Below are positions 26,057-35,545 of a stretch of 51,589 bases of DNA, one piece after another; position 1 is the stretch's first letter; every line of letters starts with the position of its first letter. Origin of the DNA: Bacillota bacterium (GTDB taxonomy: Bacteria > Bacillota > Clostridia > Oscillospirales > Ruminococcaceae); assembly GCA_023458875.1 (NCBI GenBank), contig JAEWXO010000038.1, forward strand, positions 1-51,589, given 5' to 3'. The position numbers and the translations under genes are program-made. The notes under the pieces were generated by a model. The model searched no databases and was not told the DNA's origin. It saw only the letters and a list, made by a program, of their open reading frames with translations.

Positions 26057-27238
26057 TTATACAGTTGCTTTTACGGCAATTTTAAAAATACTTGTAATGT
26101 CATCGGCACTTAATGAAACAAAACCACCTGTTTTACCGTCTCCGATTCCGAACTTTTCAACGAGCAGAGGAATATCTTCTTCTTTTGCACCAAGTTGTTC
26201 AAAGTTTATAGGCATACCTATACTGCTTAAAAAGCTTCTGAATGCCCTGATGCCTTTTAAAGCTGTATCTTCAGGATCTTCAAAGTTCATCTGAATTCCC
26301 CATATGCGTACGGCCATCTGAGCAAAACGCATAACGTTGTGACTTAATACAAATTCCATCCAGGAAGGCATTATAACGGCAAGACCTGCACCGTGAGCAC
26401 AGTCATAAAGTCCTGACAGCTCATGCTCTATTCTGTGACTGTTCCAGTCATGGCATCTGCCTACACCTACAATATTATTGTGTGCAACGGTTCCGGCCCA
26501 CATAATATTTGCTCTTGCCTGATAATTATTAGGGTCAGATAAAACTCTTGGTGTTTCTTTTATCATAGTAAGAAGTACGGCTTCGCACAGTCTGTCAGTT
26601 ATTTCAACCTCGCTTGTATTTGTAAAATATCTTTCAAATACATGGGCCATTATATCAGTTGCTCCGCATGCAGTCTGGTAAGCAGGAAGAGTACATGTCA
26701 GCTGAGGATTCAGTACAGAAAATTTCGGACGTAAAAGATCTGAGCCGGCATCACGTTTTAGCATTCCTTCTTCCTTGGTTATAACCGTACTTTCAGAGCC
26801 TTCACTTCCTGCGGCTGCAATTGTCAGAACAGTACCTACAGGCAGTGCTTCGGTGATTTCGGCCTTGTCCGTATAGAAGTCCCAGAAGTCGCCGCTGTAC
26901 GGTACTCCTATCGCTATCGCTTTTGAAGAATCAATGCATGAACCGCCGCCGACTGAAAGAATAAAGTCAACCTTTTCTTTTCTGCAAAGCTCAATTCCTT
27001 CGTATACTTTTGTATCTTTCGGATTTGGCTGTACTCCGCCAAGCTCAACATATGCGATCTGGTTTTCGTCAAGGGATTTTTTTACACGGTCAAGAAGTCC
27101 GTATTTTATAACAGAGCCTGAGCCATAATGAATCAGGACCTTTGTTCCGCCGTATTTTTTTACATACTTTCCGCATTCGTTTTCTGTTTCCTTACCGAAG
27201 AAAAACTCCGTAGGGCTGTAAAACTGAAAATTATCCAT
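26057..27238 (-). CDS. Iron-containing alcohol dehydrogenase (butanol dehydrogenase-like)
   Basis: A 393-residue group III Fe-dependent alcohol dehydrogenase, probably reducing an aldehyde with NAD(P)H during fermentation. The nucleotide-binding GGGSCIDSSKAIA and the metal ligands in ATDIMAHVFE (Asp, His) and LYDCAHGAGLAVIMPSW (His), plus the His in the preceding HDWNSHRIEHE stretch, match the family. It resembles BdhA/YqhD-type enzymes. ATG 27238 follows AAAAGAGGTATTTTA. A long inverted repeat about 100 bp upstream may be an operator. Confidence 0.93.
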   Translation of the reverse strand: MDNFQFYSPTEFFFGKETENECGKYVKKYGGTKVLIHYGSGSVIKYGLLDRVKKSLDENQIAYVELGGVQPNPKDTKVYEGIELCRKEKVDFILSVGGGSCIDSSKAIAIGVPYSGDFWDFYTDKAEITEALPVGTVLTIAAAGSEGSESTVITKEEGMLKRDAGSDLLRPKFSVLNPQLTCTLPAYQTACGATDIMAHVFERYFTNTSEVEITDRLCEAVLLTMIKETPRVLSDPNNYQARANIMWAGTVAHNNIVGVGRCHDWNSHRIEHELSGLYDCAHGAGLAVIMPSWMEFVLSHNVMRFAQMAVRIWGIQMNFEDPEDTALKGIRAFRSFLSSIGMPINFEQLGAKEEDIPLLVEKFGIGDGKTGGFVSLSADDITSIFKIAVKATV

Positions 27239-27330
27239 ATTAAAATACCTCTTTTCAATGATATAATTTAAACTGATTGTTTTATTCTGAATTGACAGAA
27301 CAGGTTGAAATTAAATAGTTCATAAGTATT

Positions 27331-27386
27331 ATTATAACATAATTATTTATAGAAATATATCATTTATAAATAAATTATGTTATAAT
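27331..27386. promoter_or_regulatory. Long inverted repeat upstream of alcohol dehydrogenase
   Basis: ATTATAACATAATT plus ATTTATA on the left matches TATAAATAAATTATGTTATAAT on the right with one unpaired base (about 21 bp), around a 13-base AT-rich loop. It lies in the 235-bp gap between the dehydrogenase and the small unknown gene, both on the minus strand. It has no T-tract, so an operator or a recombination remnant is more likely than a terminator. Confidence 0.5.
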
Positions 27387-27473
27387 ATCACTGAATTATT
27401 TACTGTTAAGTTGTGTCAAAACTTATATGAAGAAAACAATAAGGCGGTTTATGTATAGAAAAGTATAGTAAAC

Positions 27474-27872
27474 TCAGAAGGTTATTTCAACGGGGGCAAA
27501 ATCCGATCGTCCTGTTCTGAAGATTGCATTATTGTATGAAAAAATCATAAGCTTCTGAATTCCTTCTACAGATTTTAAATCACAGTCTCCGGCCAGTCCG
27601 TTTTCATATATAGATGCTAGATAATCTGAAGTGTCCTGAAGCTTAAGAAGGAATGAAATGACCCTGTCATCAAGTTGCTGCATATACATCGGAAAATCTT
27701 TCAGACATAAATAAATTCGCATCTTGATATAGAAATATTCTGAGTTGTCGAGTATTTCTTCTGACGAAAGAGTATGGTTATTTATTTCATTTTCAAGGGA
27801 TATTATAAGTAAATTATATTCGTCAATAATTTTGTCACGTAATTCATTCAGATTGGCTTTTAAAATTTTCAT
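27474..27872 (-). CDS. Small helical protein of unknown function
   Basis: A 132-residue, mostly alpha-helical, mildly acidic protein with no signal peptide or membrane segment. I recognise no family. I chose ATG 27872 because GGAGGG lies 8 bases upstream; a longer reading to 27908 lacks a ribosome site. Repeated aromatic/aliphatic spacing (MRIYLCLKDFPMYMQQLDDR) suggests a helical bundle. Neighbours give no clear hint: the zinc-binding lipoprotein upstream is divergent, and the dehydrogenase is 235 bp downstream. Confidence 0.7.
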   Translation of the reverse strand: MKILKANLNELRDKIIDEYNLLIISLENEINNHTLSSEEILDNSEYFYIKMRIYLCLKDFPMYMQQLDDRVISFLLKLQDTSDYLASIYENGLAGDCDLKSVEGIQKLMIFSYNNAIFRTGRSDFAPVEITF

Positions 27873-28024
27873 GGTGTGTACCCTCCGTATATCAATATTA
27901 ATAATCATTATATCATTTTATTGATTCTCTTTCAACTTTTAAGTGAATTATTAGTTATGCTTTTAACTTTAAATATAAAAAACATAATATTAGTTTGTGT
28001 AAATATAAAAGAGAAATTTTGCTA

Positions 28025-28053
28025 TTGTGATTGACCGTGATTAGTGATATAAT
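28025..28053 (+). promoter_or_regulatory. Promoter of the zinc-binding lipoprotein gene
   Basis: TTGTGA (28025-28030), a 17-bp spacer and TATAAT (28048-28053). It lies about 115 bp upstream of the ATG. No palindrome that I can match to a Zur or AdcR box was seen. Confidence 0.5.
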
Positions 28054-28167
28054 TAAAAAGGTTATGGTAAAATAAATGTAAAAAAACAAAAAGGATACAT
28101 AAGTTTGTTTCATTATAAAAGATATTTTATAATACAAACGGTTCAAAAAATTCGGAGGTCTCGTTAA

Positions 28168-29142
28168 ATGAAAAAAATTATTTCAGTTTTATCAGCAGCA
28201 GCTATGTTTACCGGAATTTTAACCGGGTGTAATTCATCCGGTGGTTCTAAGGGAAATAATAACGGAAAGCTTTCGGTAGTGACAACTATTTTTCCTCAGT
28301 ATGACTTTGTAAGACAGATTGCAGGGGATAATGTGGATATAACAATGCTTCTGAGTCCAGGCTCAGAGAGTCATTCATATGAGCCTACTCCTCAGGATAT
28401 TATTAAAATTCAGGAAAGTGACCTTTTTATATACGTAGGCGGTGAGGGAGATGTGTGGGTTGATACGATAATTGACTCAATGGACAAACCTTTGAATACA
28501 CTGACTCTTATGGAATGCGTTGATGTTGTTGAAGAAGAATATGTCGAAGGAATGCAAAAGGAAGAACATTATGAAGGCGATGGTCATGATCATGACGAAG
28601 AAAATGAAGAACCTGAGCTTGACGAGCATGTATGGACTTCTCCTAAAAATGCTGTAAAAATGGTAAAAGCCATCTCAGATGAATTATGCAGCATTGATTC
28701 TGAAAATGCTGATGAATACAAATCAAATACAGAAAAATATGTAGCCGGGCTTGAAGAACTTGACAAAAAATTCGAACAGATTGTAGCCGAAGGAAAAAGA
28801 GATACGATAATTTTCGGAGACAGATTCCCGTTCAGATATTTTGCAGATGCATATAATTTATCTTATTTTGCAGCATTTCCGGGATGCAGCTCAGACACTG
28901 AACCTAGCGCTTCAACTATAGCTTTTTTAATAGATAAAATAAAAGAAGAAAAAATTCCTGTAGTGTTCAGTATAGAATTTTCAAACAAAAAAGTCGCAGA
29001 TACAATTTCAAAATCAACAGAGGCGAAAATGCTTGAGTTCCATTCCTGTCACAATGTTTCAAATGATGATTTCAAAAAAGGAGTAACATACCTTGACCTT
29101 ATGAATAAAAACGCTGAAGCACTCAGTGAGGCTCTGAACTGA
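28168..29142 (+). CDS. Zinc/manganese-binding lipoprotein (ZnuA/AdcA-like)
   Basis: A 324-residue cluster A-I (ZnuA/TroA-type) solute-binding protein. The signal peptide ends in the lipobox LTGC with Cys21, so the mature protein is anchored to the outer face of the membrane. The body starts TTIFPQYDFVRQIAGD, with a metal-ligand His in SESHSYEPTPQD. An acidic His-rich loop (HYEGDGHDHDEENEE) is followed by DEHVWTSPKNA with another ligand His, as expected for zinc uptake. No permease or ATPase gene is adjacent, so its ABC partner must be elsewhere. It is transcribed alone between its own promoter and a terminator. Confidence 0.92.
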   Translation: MKKIISVLSAAAMFTGILTGCNSSGGSKGNNNGKLSVVTTIFPQYDFVRQIAGDNVDITMLLSPGSESHSYEPTPQDIIKIQESDLFIYVGGEGDVWVDTIIDSMDKPLNTLTLMECVDVVEEEYVEGMQKEEHYEGDGHDHDEENEEPELDEHVWTSPKNAVKMVKAISDELCSIDSENADEYKSNTEKYVAGLEELDKKFEQIVAEGKRDTIIFGDRFPFRYFADAYNLSYFAAFPGCSSDTEPSASTIAFLIDKIKEEKIPVVFSIEFSNKKVADTISKSTEAKMLEFHSCHNVSNDDFKKGVTYLDLMNKNAEALSEALN

Positions 29143-29161
29143 CATAATTGTAAATTTAAGA

Positions 29162-29199
29162 TTCTGATACAAAAAAATAACTGTATCAGAACCTTTTTT
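29162..29199 (+). terminator. Intrinsic terminator after lipoprotein gene
   Basis: TTCTGATAC (29162-29170) pairs perfectly with GTATCAGAA (29183-29191), followed by CCTTTTTT. It ends the lipoprotein transcript 13 bp before the promoter of the export operon. Confidence 0.85.
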
Positions 29200-29211
29200 G
29201 AATAAAAAGTA

Positions 29212-29265
29212 TTGACAAGTATATGAAAGTGGTGTACTATTATACTAGTGAAGCGTTACGGGGGT
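29212..29265 (+). promoter_or_regulatory. Export-operon promoter with shared operator (site 1)
   Basis: TTGACA (29212-29217), a 17-bp spacer and TACTAT (29235-29240). The whole stretch from ATTGACAA through GGTGTACTATTATACTAGT to AAGCGTTA is almost identical to the promoter of the YtrA-type regulator gene at 41518-41570 on the other strand. The symmetric-looking ACTATTATACTAGT element overlaps the -10 box and is the likely operator. Confidence 0.8.
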
Positions 29266-29355
29266 GTACTTGCTTCTTTTTAATGATGCTTGTAAATTCA
29301 TTGCTTTGTGCTAAAAATTATAAAATATAAAGCATAAATGAAAGGATTAAACATA

Positions 29356-30792
29356 ATGAACAGAAAAATTTTAAAAATTACAGCGTTGCTTAGCGCTGCT
29401 GCATTCATGTTTACAGGATGTGAATCAAAGGCAACAGGTAATGTGCCTACAGCAAAAGTAGAAGAATACAGCAGAAACGATTTATACAAAACAGTATCCG
29501 TAGACGGAACGGTTGAGAGCACAGATAATGATACTGCCATAACTACGGAGCTTGTTGAGTACAAGGTAAAGGCTTTGAATTACAAGGTAGGAGATACTGT
29601 AAATGCAGGTGATATTGTATGTGAACTTGATACAACAGATCTTGAAAAAGAAATAACCGATCTTGAAAGTATAATTTCAAATACAGATTTATTATCTGAT
29701 TATCAGTTCCAGCAGTATCAGAAAGAATTGGAAAATGCCAAAAAATCAAGTGAGCTTCAGCTTTCAAAGGCCCGTAAGGATATTGACGATGCAAATGCAG
29801 AGTATGAAAGAAAAAAAGAAGAATACAATAAAAACATTGACCTTTATAACAGTTTTAATGCCGCTGCAGAGGAAAACAAAAATGCAGCTCAGAACTGCAG
29901 CGACCCGGGGCAGGCTGAAATTTATTATGCTCAGTATCAGCAAGACAAGGAAGCTGCTTCTGAGGCAATGAGCGCTTATGAAACCGCTTATTCAGAAATG
30001 ATAACAGCTCAGAACAGCATAGCATCGTTTCAGAATAATTATGACTATGTAAAGCTTTCGGTTGATAATGATATTGAACAGGCAAAATACAGGGTAGACA
30101 CATATTCACTTTCGTCAGGAAATTCCTTCGAAAACAAAGAAAAGCTTGAGAAACTAAAACGCTCTCTTGAAAATTCAAAAATCAAGGCAGTAAAAAGCGG
30201 TGTTGTTTCAACAGTTACTGCGGAGGTTGGGAAGATTTGTTCAACCGGTGCTGTTATGACAACAAGGAGCGTTTCAGATATTTGTGTTCATGTTATTATA
30301 AAAGAAGAAGATCTTCTCTCGGTAAAAAGCGGAATGAAAGCGCTGGTTACATCAAATGCCACAGGAAAAAAAGAATATGAAGGAACTGTTGACAGAATTC
30401 TTGATATAAAATCACAGACCGGATTTGACGGATACATAACAATAAACGATACTGCCGATTTCAGAATAGGTATGACAGCAAAGGTGAAAATTGTAACAAC
30501 AGATGAAAGGGATGTTTTATCTGTAAATAACATTTCACTGTTTACAAACAATGACGGAGATACATGTGTGTTTGAAGCTGTAAAACAGGATGATGATTCA
30601 TATACAGTAATTGAAACAGTCGTTTCAGTTAAAAACAAAACGCCGAAGTATACAGAAATAACAGCTTATTCACTTCAGGAGGGAGACCTTATACTGACTG
30701 AACCAAAGCAGTATTCAGACGGTGATAAGGTTCAGATAAGTAAGGCTGAAAAAAAATCAGAAACAGGTGAAGATAATGCCAGAACAGAATAA
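29356..30792 (+). CDS. MacA/HlyD-type adaptor lipoprotein
   Basis: A 478-residue membrane-fusion (adaptor) protein. The signal peptide ends in the lipobox FTGC with Cys22. A split lipoyl/barrel-sandwich domain (KVGDTVNAGDIVCELD, and later IKAVKSGVVSTVTAEVGKIC) is separated by a long alpha-helical hairpin (residues about 95-265, rich in Glu, Lys, Tyr and Gln), followed by a beta-barrel. In Gram-positives such adaptors work with MacB/FtsX-type permeases to export peptides or drugs. ATG 29356 is chosen over ATG 29338 because AAAGGA lies 9 bases upstream. It is the first gene of a six-gene operon. Confidence 0.88.
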   Translation: MNRKILKITALLSAAAFMFTGCESKATGNVPTAKVEEYSRNDLYKTVSVDGTVESTDNDTAITTELVEYKVKALNYKVGDTVNAGDIVCELDTTDLEKEITDLESIISNTDLLSDYQFQQYQKELENAKKSSELQLSKARKDIDDANAEYERKKEEYNKNIDLYNSFNAAAEENKNAAQNCSDPGQAEIYYAQYQQDKEAASEAMSAYETAYSEMITAQNSIASFQNNYDYVKLSVDNDIEQAKYRVDTYSLSSGNSFENKEKLEKLKRSLENSKIKAVKSGVVSTVTAEVGKICSTGAVMTTRSVSDICVHVIIKEEDLLSVKSGMKALVTSNATGKKEYEGTVDRILDIKSQTGFDGYITINDTADFRIGMTAKVKIVTTDERDVLSVNNISLFTNNDGDTCVFEAVKQDDDSYTVIETVVSVKNKTPKYTEITAYSLQEGDLILTEPKQYSDGDKVQISKAEKKSETGEDNARTE

Positions 30793-31495
30793 AAAATCAG
30801 TTATTGACATGACAGGCATTATCAAAAGATACTATATCGGTATGCCAAATGAACTTCAAATATTAAACGGAATAAGTTTTAAAATAAATGAAGGAGAATT
30901 TGTAGCCATTGTCGGTGAGTCAGGATCGGGCAAAAGTACAATGATGAATATTATAGGAGCACTTGACAGACCGACAGAGGGAAAATATTTATTTAACGGT
31001 GAAGACATAAGCTCGATTAGTGATAAAAAACTCAGTCTGATAAGAAATAAAGAAATAGGTTTTGTTTTTCAGAACTTTAATCTGATTCCTAGAACATCAG
31101 CTCAGAAAAATATTGAACTGCCTATGATGTATGCCGGAAAGGGAAGAAAGGAGAGAGCCAGAAAAGCCAAGGAGCTTCTTAAACTGGTCGGAATGGATGA
31201 AAGAGCAGACCATAATCCTAACGAGCTTTCAGGCGGACAGAAGCAGCGCGTTGCAATAGCAAGAGCAATGGCAAATGATCCTTCACTTATTCTTGCCGAT
31301 GAACCTACAGGTGCACTTGACACAAAAACCGGACGTGTCGTTATGGACATATTCCATAAGCTTCATAAGAGCGGCAAAACAATAGTTCTTATTACTCACA
31401 GTCCTGAGCTTGCAAAGGAAACCCAGAGAATAATAACCATTTCGGATGGAAGCATTGTTTCCGATACCGGGGGTGCAGTAAATGAGAATTTTTGA
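30776..31495 (+). CDS. MacB/LolD-type ABC transporter ATPase
   Basis: A 239-residue ATPase of the MacB/LolD group. Motifs are Walker A GESGSGKST, a Q-loop in FVFQNFNLIPRTSAQKN, signature LSGGQKQRVAIARAM, Walker B LILADEPTGALD and the switch His in LITHSPEL. I start at ATG 30776, with AGGTGA 5 bases upstream. It overlaps the adaptor gene by 17 bp and the first permease gene by 14 bp. It is the only ATPase in the operon and would have to serve both permeases. Confidence 0.94.
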   Translation: MPEQNKKSVIDMTGIIKRYYIGMPNELQILNGISFKINEGEFVAIVGESGSGKSTMMNIIGALDRPTEGKYLFNGEDISSISDKKLSLIRNKEIGFVFQNFNLIPRTSAQKNIELPMMYAGKGRKERARKAKELLKLVGMDERADHNPNELSGGQKQRVAIARAMANDPSLILADEPTGALDTKTGRVVMDIFHKLHKSGKTIVLITHSPELAKETQRIITISDGSIVSDTGGAVNENF

Positions 31496-32864
31496 AAATA
31501 TAAGATACGCGACAGGAGCTATTTTTCTTAATAAAAAAAGATCATTTCTTACAATGATAGGAATAATAGTCGGGCTAAGTGCAGTAATAACAATTGTATC
31601 AGTCGGAGACACTGTATCAACTTTAATGAATGAATTTTTCATGAGTACATTCGGAGGGAACAACATTCAGGTTTACTCATATAGCGAACCCTTTGATTCA
31701 TATGAATATTTTAAATACGCAATTACTCAGGATGAAATATCAGATATCTTAGACAACGCACCTGATTCAGTCGTTGATGTAATTCAGCAGTCAGAAATTT
31801 CTTATAAAGGGAAAGCATTTGTTGATGATAATATGTACTCTGCGGCTTCTCTGGCCGGTGTTTCCTCCGGATATGCCAAAAGTACTAATATGAAGATAGT
31901 TGAAGGAAGGTTTATAAATAAAAAAGACTGTCAGGAAAAAAAAGCAGCTGTTGTTATTTCTGATGTTGCAGCGGAAAATTGTTTCGGGTCAGCACAAAAA
32001 GCAATAGGAAAGAGCATTTTTATTCAGGGAATGTTTCCGGATCAGTTACAACAGTACGTAGACGTAATGTCTCAGGACGATGCTTCCGAAATAAATACAG
32101 CAGTCTATACAAGCTGCGTTGTAGTCGGGGTATACAAATATGAAGACAGACAGGGTAAATTAAAAAATCTTGATAACAGAAATCTGTTTTTAACAGACAT
32201 TTACTGTCCGTATTCATATCTGGATGATTTAGGCGGAGTCGGTTCCGACAATCAAACATATAACAGTATTCAGGTTGTATGTAAAGACAGTGAACATCTT
32301 GATGAGGCAGAAATGTATCTTTATGATTTTCTTGAATCAAGATTTCAGGAAAGTGACAATTACAAGTATTTTATTATGGATATAAGAGAAGAACTAAAAG
32401 AGATTTCCATGATGGTTACTGTCGTGACTATAGTATTTATACTTGTTGCAGCAATATCTCTTATCGTTGGCGGAATAGGACTTATGAACACAATGCTTGT
32501 AAGTATTACAGAGAGAACAAAAGAAATCGGTATAAAAAAAGCACTTGGGGCAAAGAAGAACACGATCAGGGCACAATTTCTGACTGAGTCTGTAATAATA
32601 TGCCTTATTGCATGTGCTATCGGTGTATTTTTCGGAGCACTCTTAGGTATGATCATTGAGTTAAATATAGATAAAATCATTGATCTTATCAAAAATGAAA
32701 CAATAGTATACTTTCTTAAAAACACAGATATAAAAATCACACCTTCAGCAGATGCAGTTCTGATTTCGGTTATTTTCTCCGTAACTGTCGGAGTAATATT
32801 CGGATATTATCCTGCAAATAAAGGTGCTAAAATGCAGCCTGTTGATGCATTGAGATATGAATAA
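31482..32864 (+). CDS. MacB/FtsX-type ABC permease 1
   Basis: A 460-residue permease with one N-terminal membrane helix (about 20-45, LTMIGIIVGLSAVITIVSVG), a large extracellular MacB-type domain (about 50-310) and three C-terminal FtsX helices beginning near residue 310. GGIGLMNTMLVSITERTKEIGIKKALGAKK is the typical coupling loop (shown here by its start GGIGLMNTMLV). It ends with the family-typical PVDALRYE. The start overlaps the ATPase gene. Such mechanotransmission permeases drive substrates from the membrane or periplasmic side through the adaptor. Confidence 0.93.
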   Translation: MRIFENIRYATGAIFLNKKRSFLTMIGIIVGLSAVITIVSVGDTVSTLMNEFFMSTFGGNNIQVYSYSEPFDSYEYFKYAITQDEISDILDNAPDSVVDVIQQSEISYKGKAFVDDNMYSAASLAGVSSGYAKSTNMKIVEGRFINKKDCQEKKAAVVISDVAAENCFGSAQKAIGKSIFIQGMFPDQLQQYVDVMSQDDASEINTAVYTSCVVVGVYKYEDRQGKLKNLDNRNLFLTDIYCPYSYLDDLGGVGSDNQTYNSIQVVCKDSEHLDEAEMYLYDFLESRFQESDNYKYFIMDIREELKEISMMVTVVTIVFILVAAISLIVGGIGLMNTMLVSITERTKEIGIKKALGAKKNTIRAQFLTESVIICLIACAIGVFFGALLGMIIELNIDKIIDLIKNETIVYFLKNTDIKITPSADAVLISVIFSVTVGVIFGYYPANKGAKMQPVDALRYE

Positions 32865-32886
32865 AGCCGGAAAGGAATCAGCTTAA

Positions 32887-34239
32887 ATGAAAAAAATCAG
32901 AATAGGAAGAAAAGGCAGAAAAATCAGAGGTATAATAGCCGGCGTTGCCGTACTGGCTCTGCTGGGATGGTTTGCTTCATTGAAAATAAACCTTGAAGCG
33001 CAGGGAAATGATTATGCCTTTGTTGTTCCTCTGGAAACGAGAGATATAAGTCAGGCAATAAATACAACCGGAACAGTTGTAATGTGTAACTCAGGCGTTA
33101 TAACGGCTGATGTTATGCAGAAGGTAAAAACCGTTCATGTAAGAGCCGGAGACACGGTCAGAGCAGAAGATGTCCTCTGCGAGTTTGAATCCGGTGATAT
33201 TGACGATCAGATTTTAAAGCTTGAAAAAATCATAAATGATACAAAATCACTTGAACAGATGTCTGCTGCAAATTCGGAAAACAGTGTTGCATACGCTGAA
33301 AAATCAAATGAGATTAATCTCCAAAGGGCGTCCCTGGCACTTGACGCTGCCAAAAAGGAATATGATACGGCAAATTCAAAGTACGGAGAATATTATTCAA
33401 AGTATACAGCAGCTACGGAACAGGCAGATATTGAACTGTATTATGGAATGTTTAAAAAATACGAAGCGAGTCTGAGCATGCTGCAAAAAAATGTTGATGC
33501 ATGTCAGACGGTTTATGACGATGCAAAATTTCAGTCAAGCCGGATTGCAGATGAAGCACGCAGTCAGAAGGAAATGAAAAATCTTCAGATGTCTGATACT
33601 GCCGATTACGAAAAGCGATTCGAGCAGCTTAAAAAGGAAAAAGAAAACCTTATTATCAGAGCCACTGAGGATTGTCTGATTTCTGAGTGTCTGGTCTACG
33701 ACGGAATGTATCCGGAAAACAGAGAGCTTTTTAAAACAGGCCGGCTCGGAAAGTATAAAATAGATGCAAGAATCTTCAGCAAGGACATACTTAATATACG
33801 AGAAGGTATGGAAGTTGTTTTTACTACACAGCTTACCGGAAGTTCTGAAATAAAAGGTAAGGTCACAAATGTATCTGAAATCTATACAAACGGCGCGTAT
33901 CATGCAGAAATAGAGATTAATGATACTGAAATGATGTCCGTTCTGAAACCGAATATAGATGCTTTTGTCAGAATACTGATTTCCAATAAAGAATCAGTCA
34001 TGGCAGTGTCATATGATTCGATATTTACAGGTGAAGACGGTAACAGCTATGTTTACCGTGCACAAAAGGGAAAAAAAGGTGAGTACAGAACTGAATCCAT
34101 AAAGGTAGAAAAAGGCGTTGAAACTGATTATTATGTTGAGATTATCACATCAGAGCTTTCAGACGGAGATCTTATAGTAGGCGGTGCTGAAGAATACAGT
34201 TCAGGAGAAAAAATAAAAATAAAAGGAATGACAGAATAA
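32887..34239 (+). CDS. HlyD-type adaptor protein 2
   Basis: A 450-residue adaptor with a very basic N terminus (KKIRIGRKGRKIR), a single membrane anchor (about 17-34) and no lipobox, unlike adaptor 1. A lipoyl half-motif (VHVRAGDTVRAEDVLCEFE) is followed by a long helical hairpin (about 110-245) and then a beta-barrel region. The presence of a second, differently anchored adaptor suggests a second export complex or a mixed one. It lies 22 bp after permease 1 and 1 bp before permease 2. Confidence 0.85.
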   Translation: MKKIRIGRKGRKIRGIIAGVAVLALLGWFASLKINLEAQGNDYAFVVPLETRDISQAINTTGTVVMCNSGVITADVMQKVKTVHVRAGDTVRAEDVLCEFESGDIDDQILKLEKIINDTKSLEQMSAANSENSVAYAEKSNEINLQRASLALDAAKKEYDTANSKYGEYYSKYTAATEQADIELYYGMFKKYEASLSMLQKNVDACQTVYDDAKFQSSRIADEARSQKEMKNLQMSDTADYEKRFEQLKKEKENLIIRATEDCLISECLVYDGMYPENRELFKTGRLGKYKIDARIFSKDILNIREGMEVVFTTQLTGSSEIKGKVTNVSEIYTNGAYHAEIEINDTEMMSVLKPNIDAFVRILISNKESVMAVSYDSIFTGEDGNSYVYRAQKGKKGEYRTESIKVEKGVETDYYVEIITSELSDGDLIVGGAEEYSSGEKIKIKGMTE

Positions 34240-34240
34240 T

Positions 34241-35545
34241 ATGAATATTTTGGAATATATTGTTTCAGCAAAACGATGTCTGTCTGCAAATAAAATGAGA
34301 ACACTCCTGACTACTCTCGGCATTATAGTAGGAATAAGCTCCGTAATATTAATAAAAACAATAGGAAGCTCACTCGGACAGACAATAGAAAATGTTGTTT
34401 ATTCAATGTATAGCGGAAATGAAGCGTATTTATATATTGTGCCTGATAAAAACGATACTGATGTTGAATATGATGAAAATGGCAATTATTTAACTCCTGA
34501 GAATATAAAATTTACTTCTGATATGGTTGACGAATATGATAAACAGTTTTCAGACCAGGCTCAAAGAGTGGTTTCTGATTGGGTATTTGGTCAGGGAAAA
34601 ATAAATATATCAGATAAGTATTATTCTGCAGTTGATGTTGTAGGAGCATCATATACTCTCAAGGATTATTATAATATAAAAATGATTGACGGACGCTTTA
34701 TATCAAAGCAGGACACTGACAGATATACACCGGTAGCTGTTATTTCAGATATTACTGCGCAGTCCTGCTTCGGAGATAAAAATCCTCTTGGTGAAAAGAT
34801 TATCATCTCAAACGGTTACGAATCATTTCTTGAATGTACTGTCATAGGTGTATATAAAAATTCAAATCAGGGAAGTGCACTTATGGCAGAAGATATACGT
34901 GAGGTGTCAACTCCGCTATATGTACCATATACTTATATGTTCCGTGAAATTGATTATATTCCGGAAAATACGTATGTAGACTATTCAATAAAAAATGTAA
35001 CTGATACAGAAAAATATAAAGCTGAAACAGAGAGCTTTTACAATTCTTATTTTGAAGGAACCGGCTGGAAAGTAAATGTTCAGCTTTTAACAGATCAGCT
35101 TGATATGGTTACAAAGATAATAAACGGAATTACGTTTATTATTGCTGCCATTGCAGCTATATCACTTCTGGTAGGCGGTATAGGAGTTATGAACATAATG
35201 CTTGTAAGCGTAACGGAAAGAACGATGGAAATAGGTGTGAGAAAAGCAATGGGTGCGAGCAATAAGTCAATACGCATACAGTTTATAATTGAATCTGTAA
35301 TGATTTCATTTCTTGGTTCGGTTCTGGGAATAATAACAGGGCTTGTTCAGTCAAAGCTGCTCGCAATGATTGCAGTAAGAATTGCAGACTCTAAAAATTT
35401 TAACCTCATAGTAGACATTACAGTACCTTATGGTGCAATATTGCTGTCAGTGTTGTTTTCTTTTATAGTAGGAATAGGCTTTGGTGTTTATCCGGCTGAA
35501 AAGGCCGCAAAAATGGAAGTTGTGGATGCATTAAGATATGAATAA
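34241..35545 (+). CDS. MacB/FtsX-type ABC permease 2
   Basis: A 434-residue permease with the same plan as permease 1: an N-terminal helix (LLTTLGIIVGISSVILIKTI), an extracellular domain, and three C-terminal helices with the GGIGVMNIMLVSVTERTMEI coupling region, ending VVDALRYE. It is clearly a paralogue of permease 1, with a divergent extracellular domain. Together with adaptor 2 it looks like a duplicated adaptor-permease module that uses the single upstream ATPase. Confidence 0.92.
   Translation: MNILEYIVSAKRCLSANKMRTLLTTLGIIVGISSVILIKTIGSSLGQTIENVVYSMYSGNEAYLYIVPDKNDTDVEYDENGNYLTPENIKFTSDMVDEYDKQFSDQAQRVVSDWVFGQGKINISDKYYSAVDVVGASYTLKDYYNIKMIDGRFISKQDTDRYTPVAVISDITAQSCFGDKNPLGEKIIISNGYESFLECTVIGVYKNSNQGSALMAEDIREVSTPLYVPYTYMFREIDYIPENTYVDYSIKNVTDTEKYKAETESFYNSYFEGTGWKVNVQLLTDQLDMVTKIINGITFIIAAIAAISLLVGGIGVMNIMLVSVTERTMEIGVRKAMGASNKSIRIQFIIESVMISFLGSVLGIITGLVQSKLLAMIAVRIADSKNFNLIVDITVPYGAILLSVLFSFIVGIGFGVYPAEKAAKMEVVDALRYE

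Noticed and set aside
29250..29281. Hairpin GAAGC...GCTTC plus T5 in the export operon leader as an attenuator
   Set aside because: The stem is only 5 bp with a 17-base loop, too weak to call a terminator.
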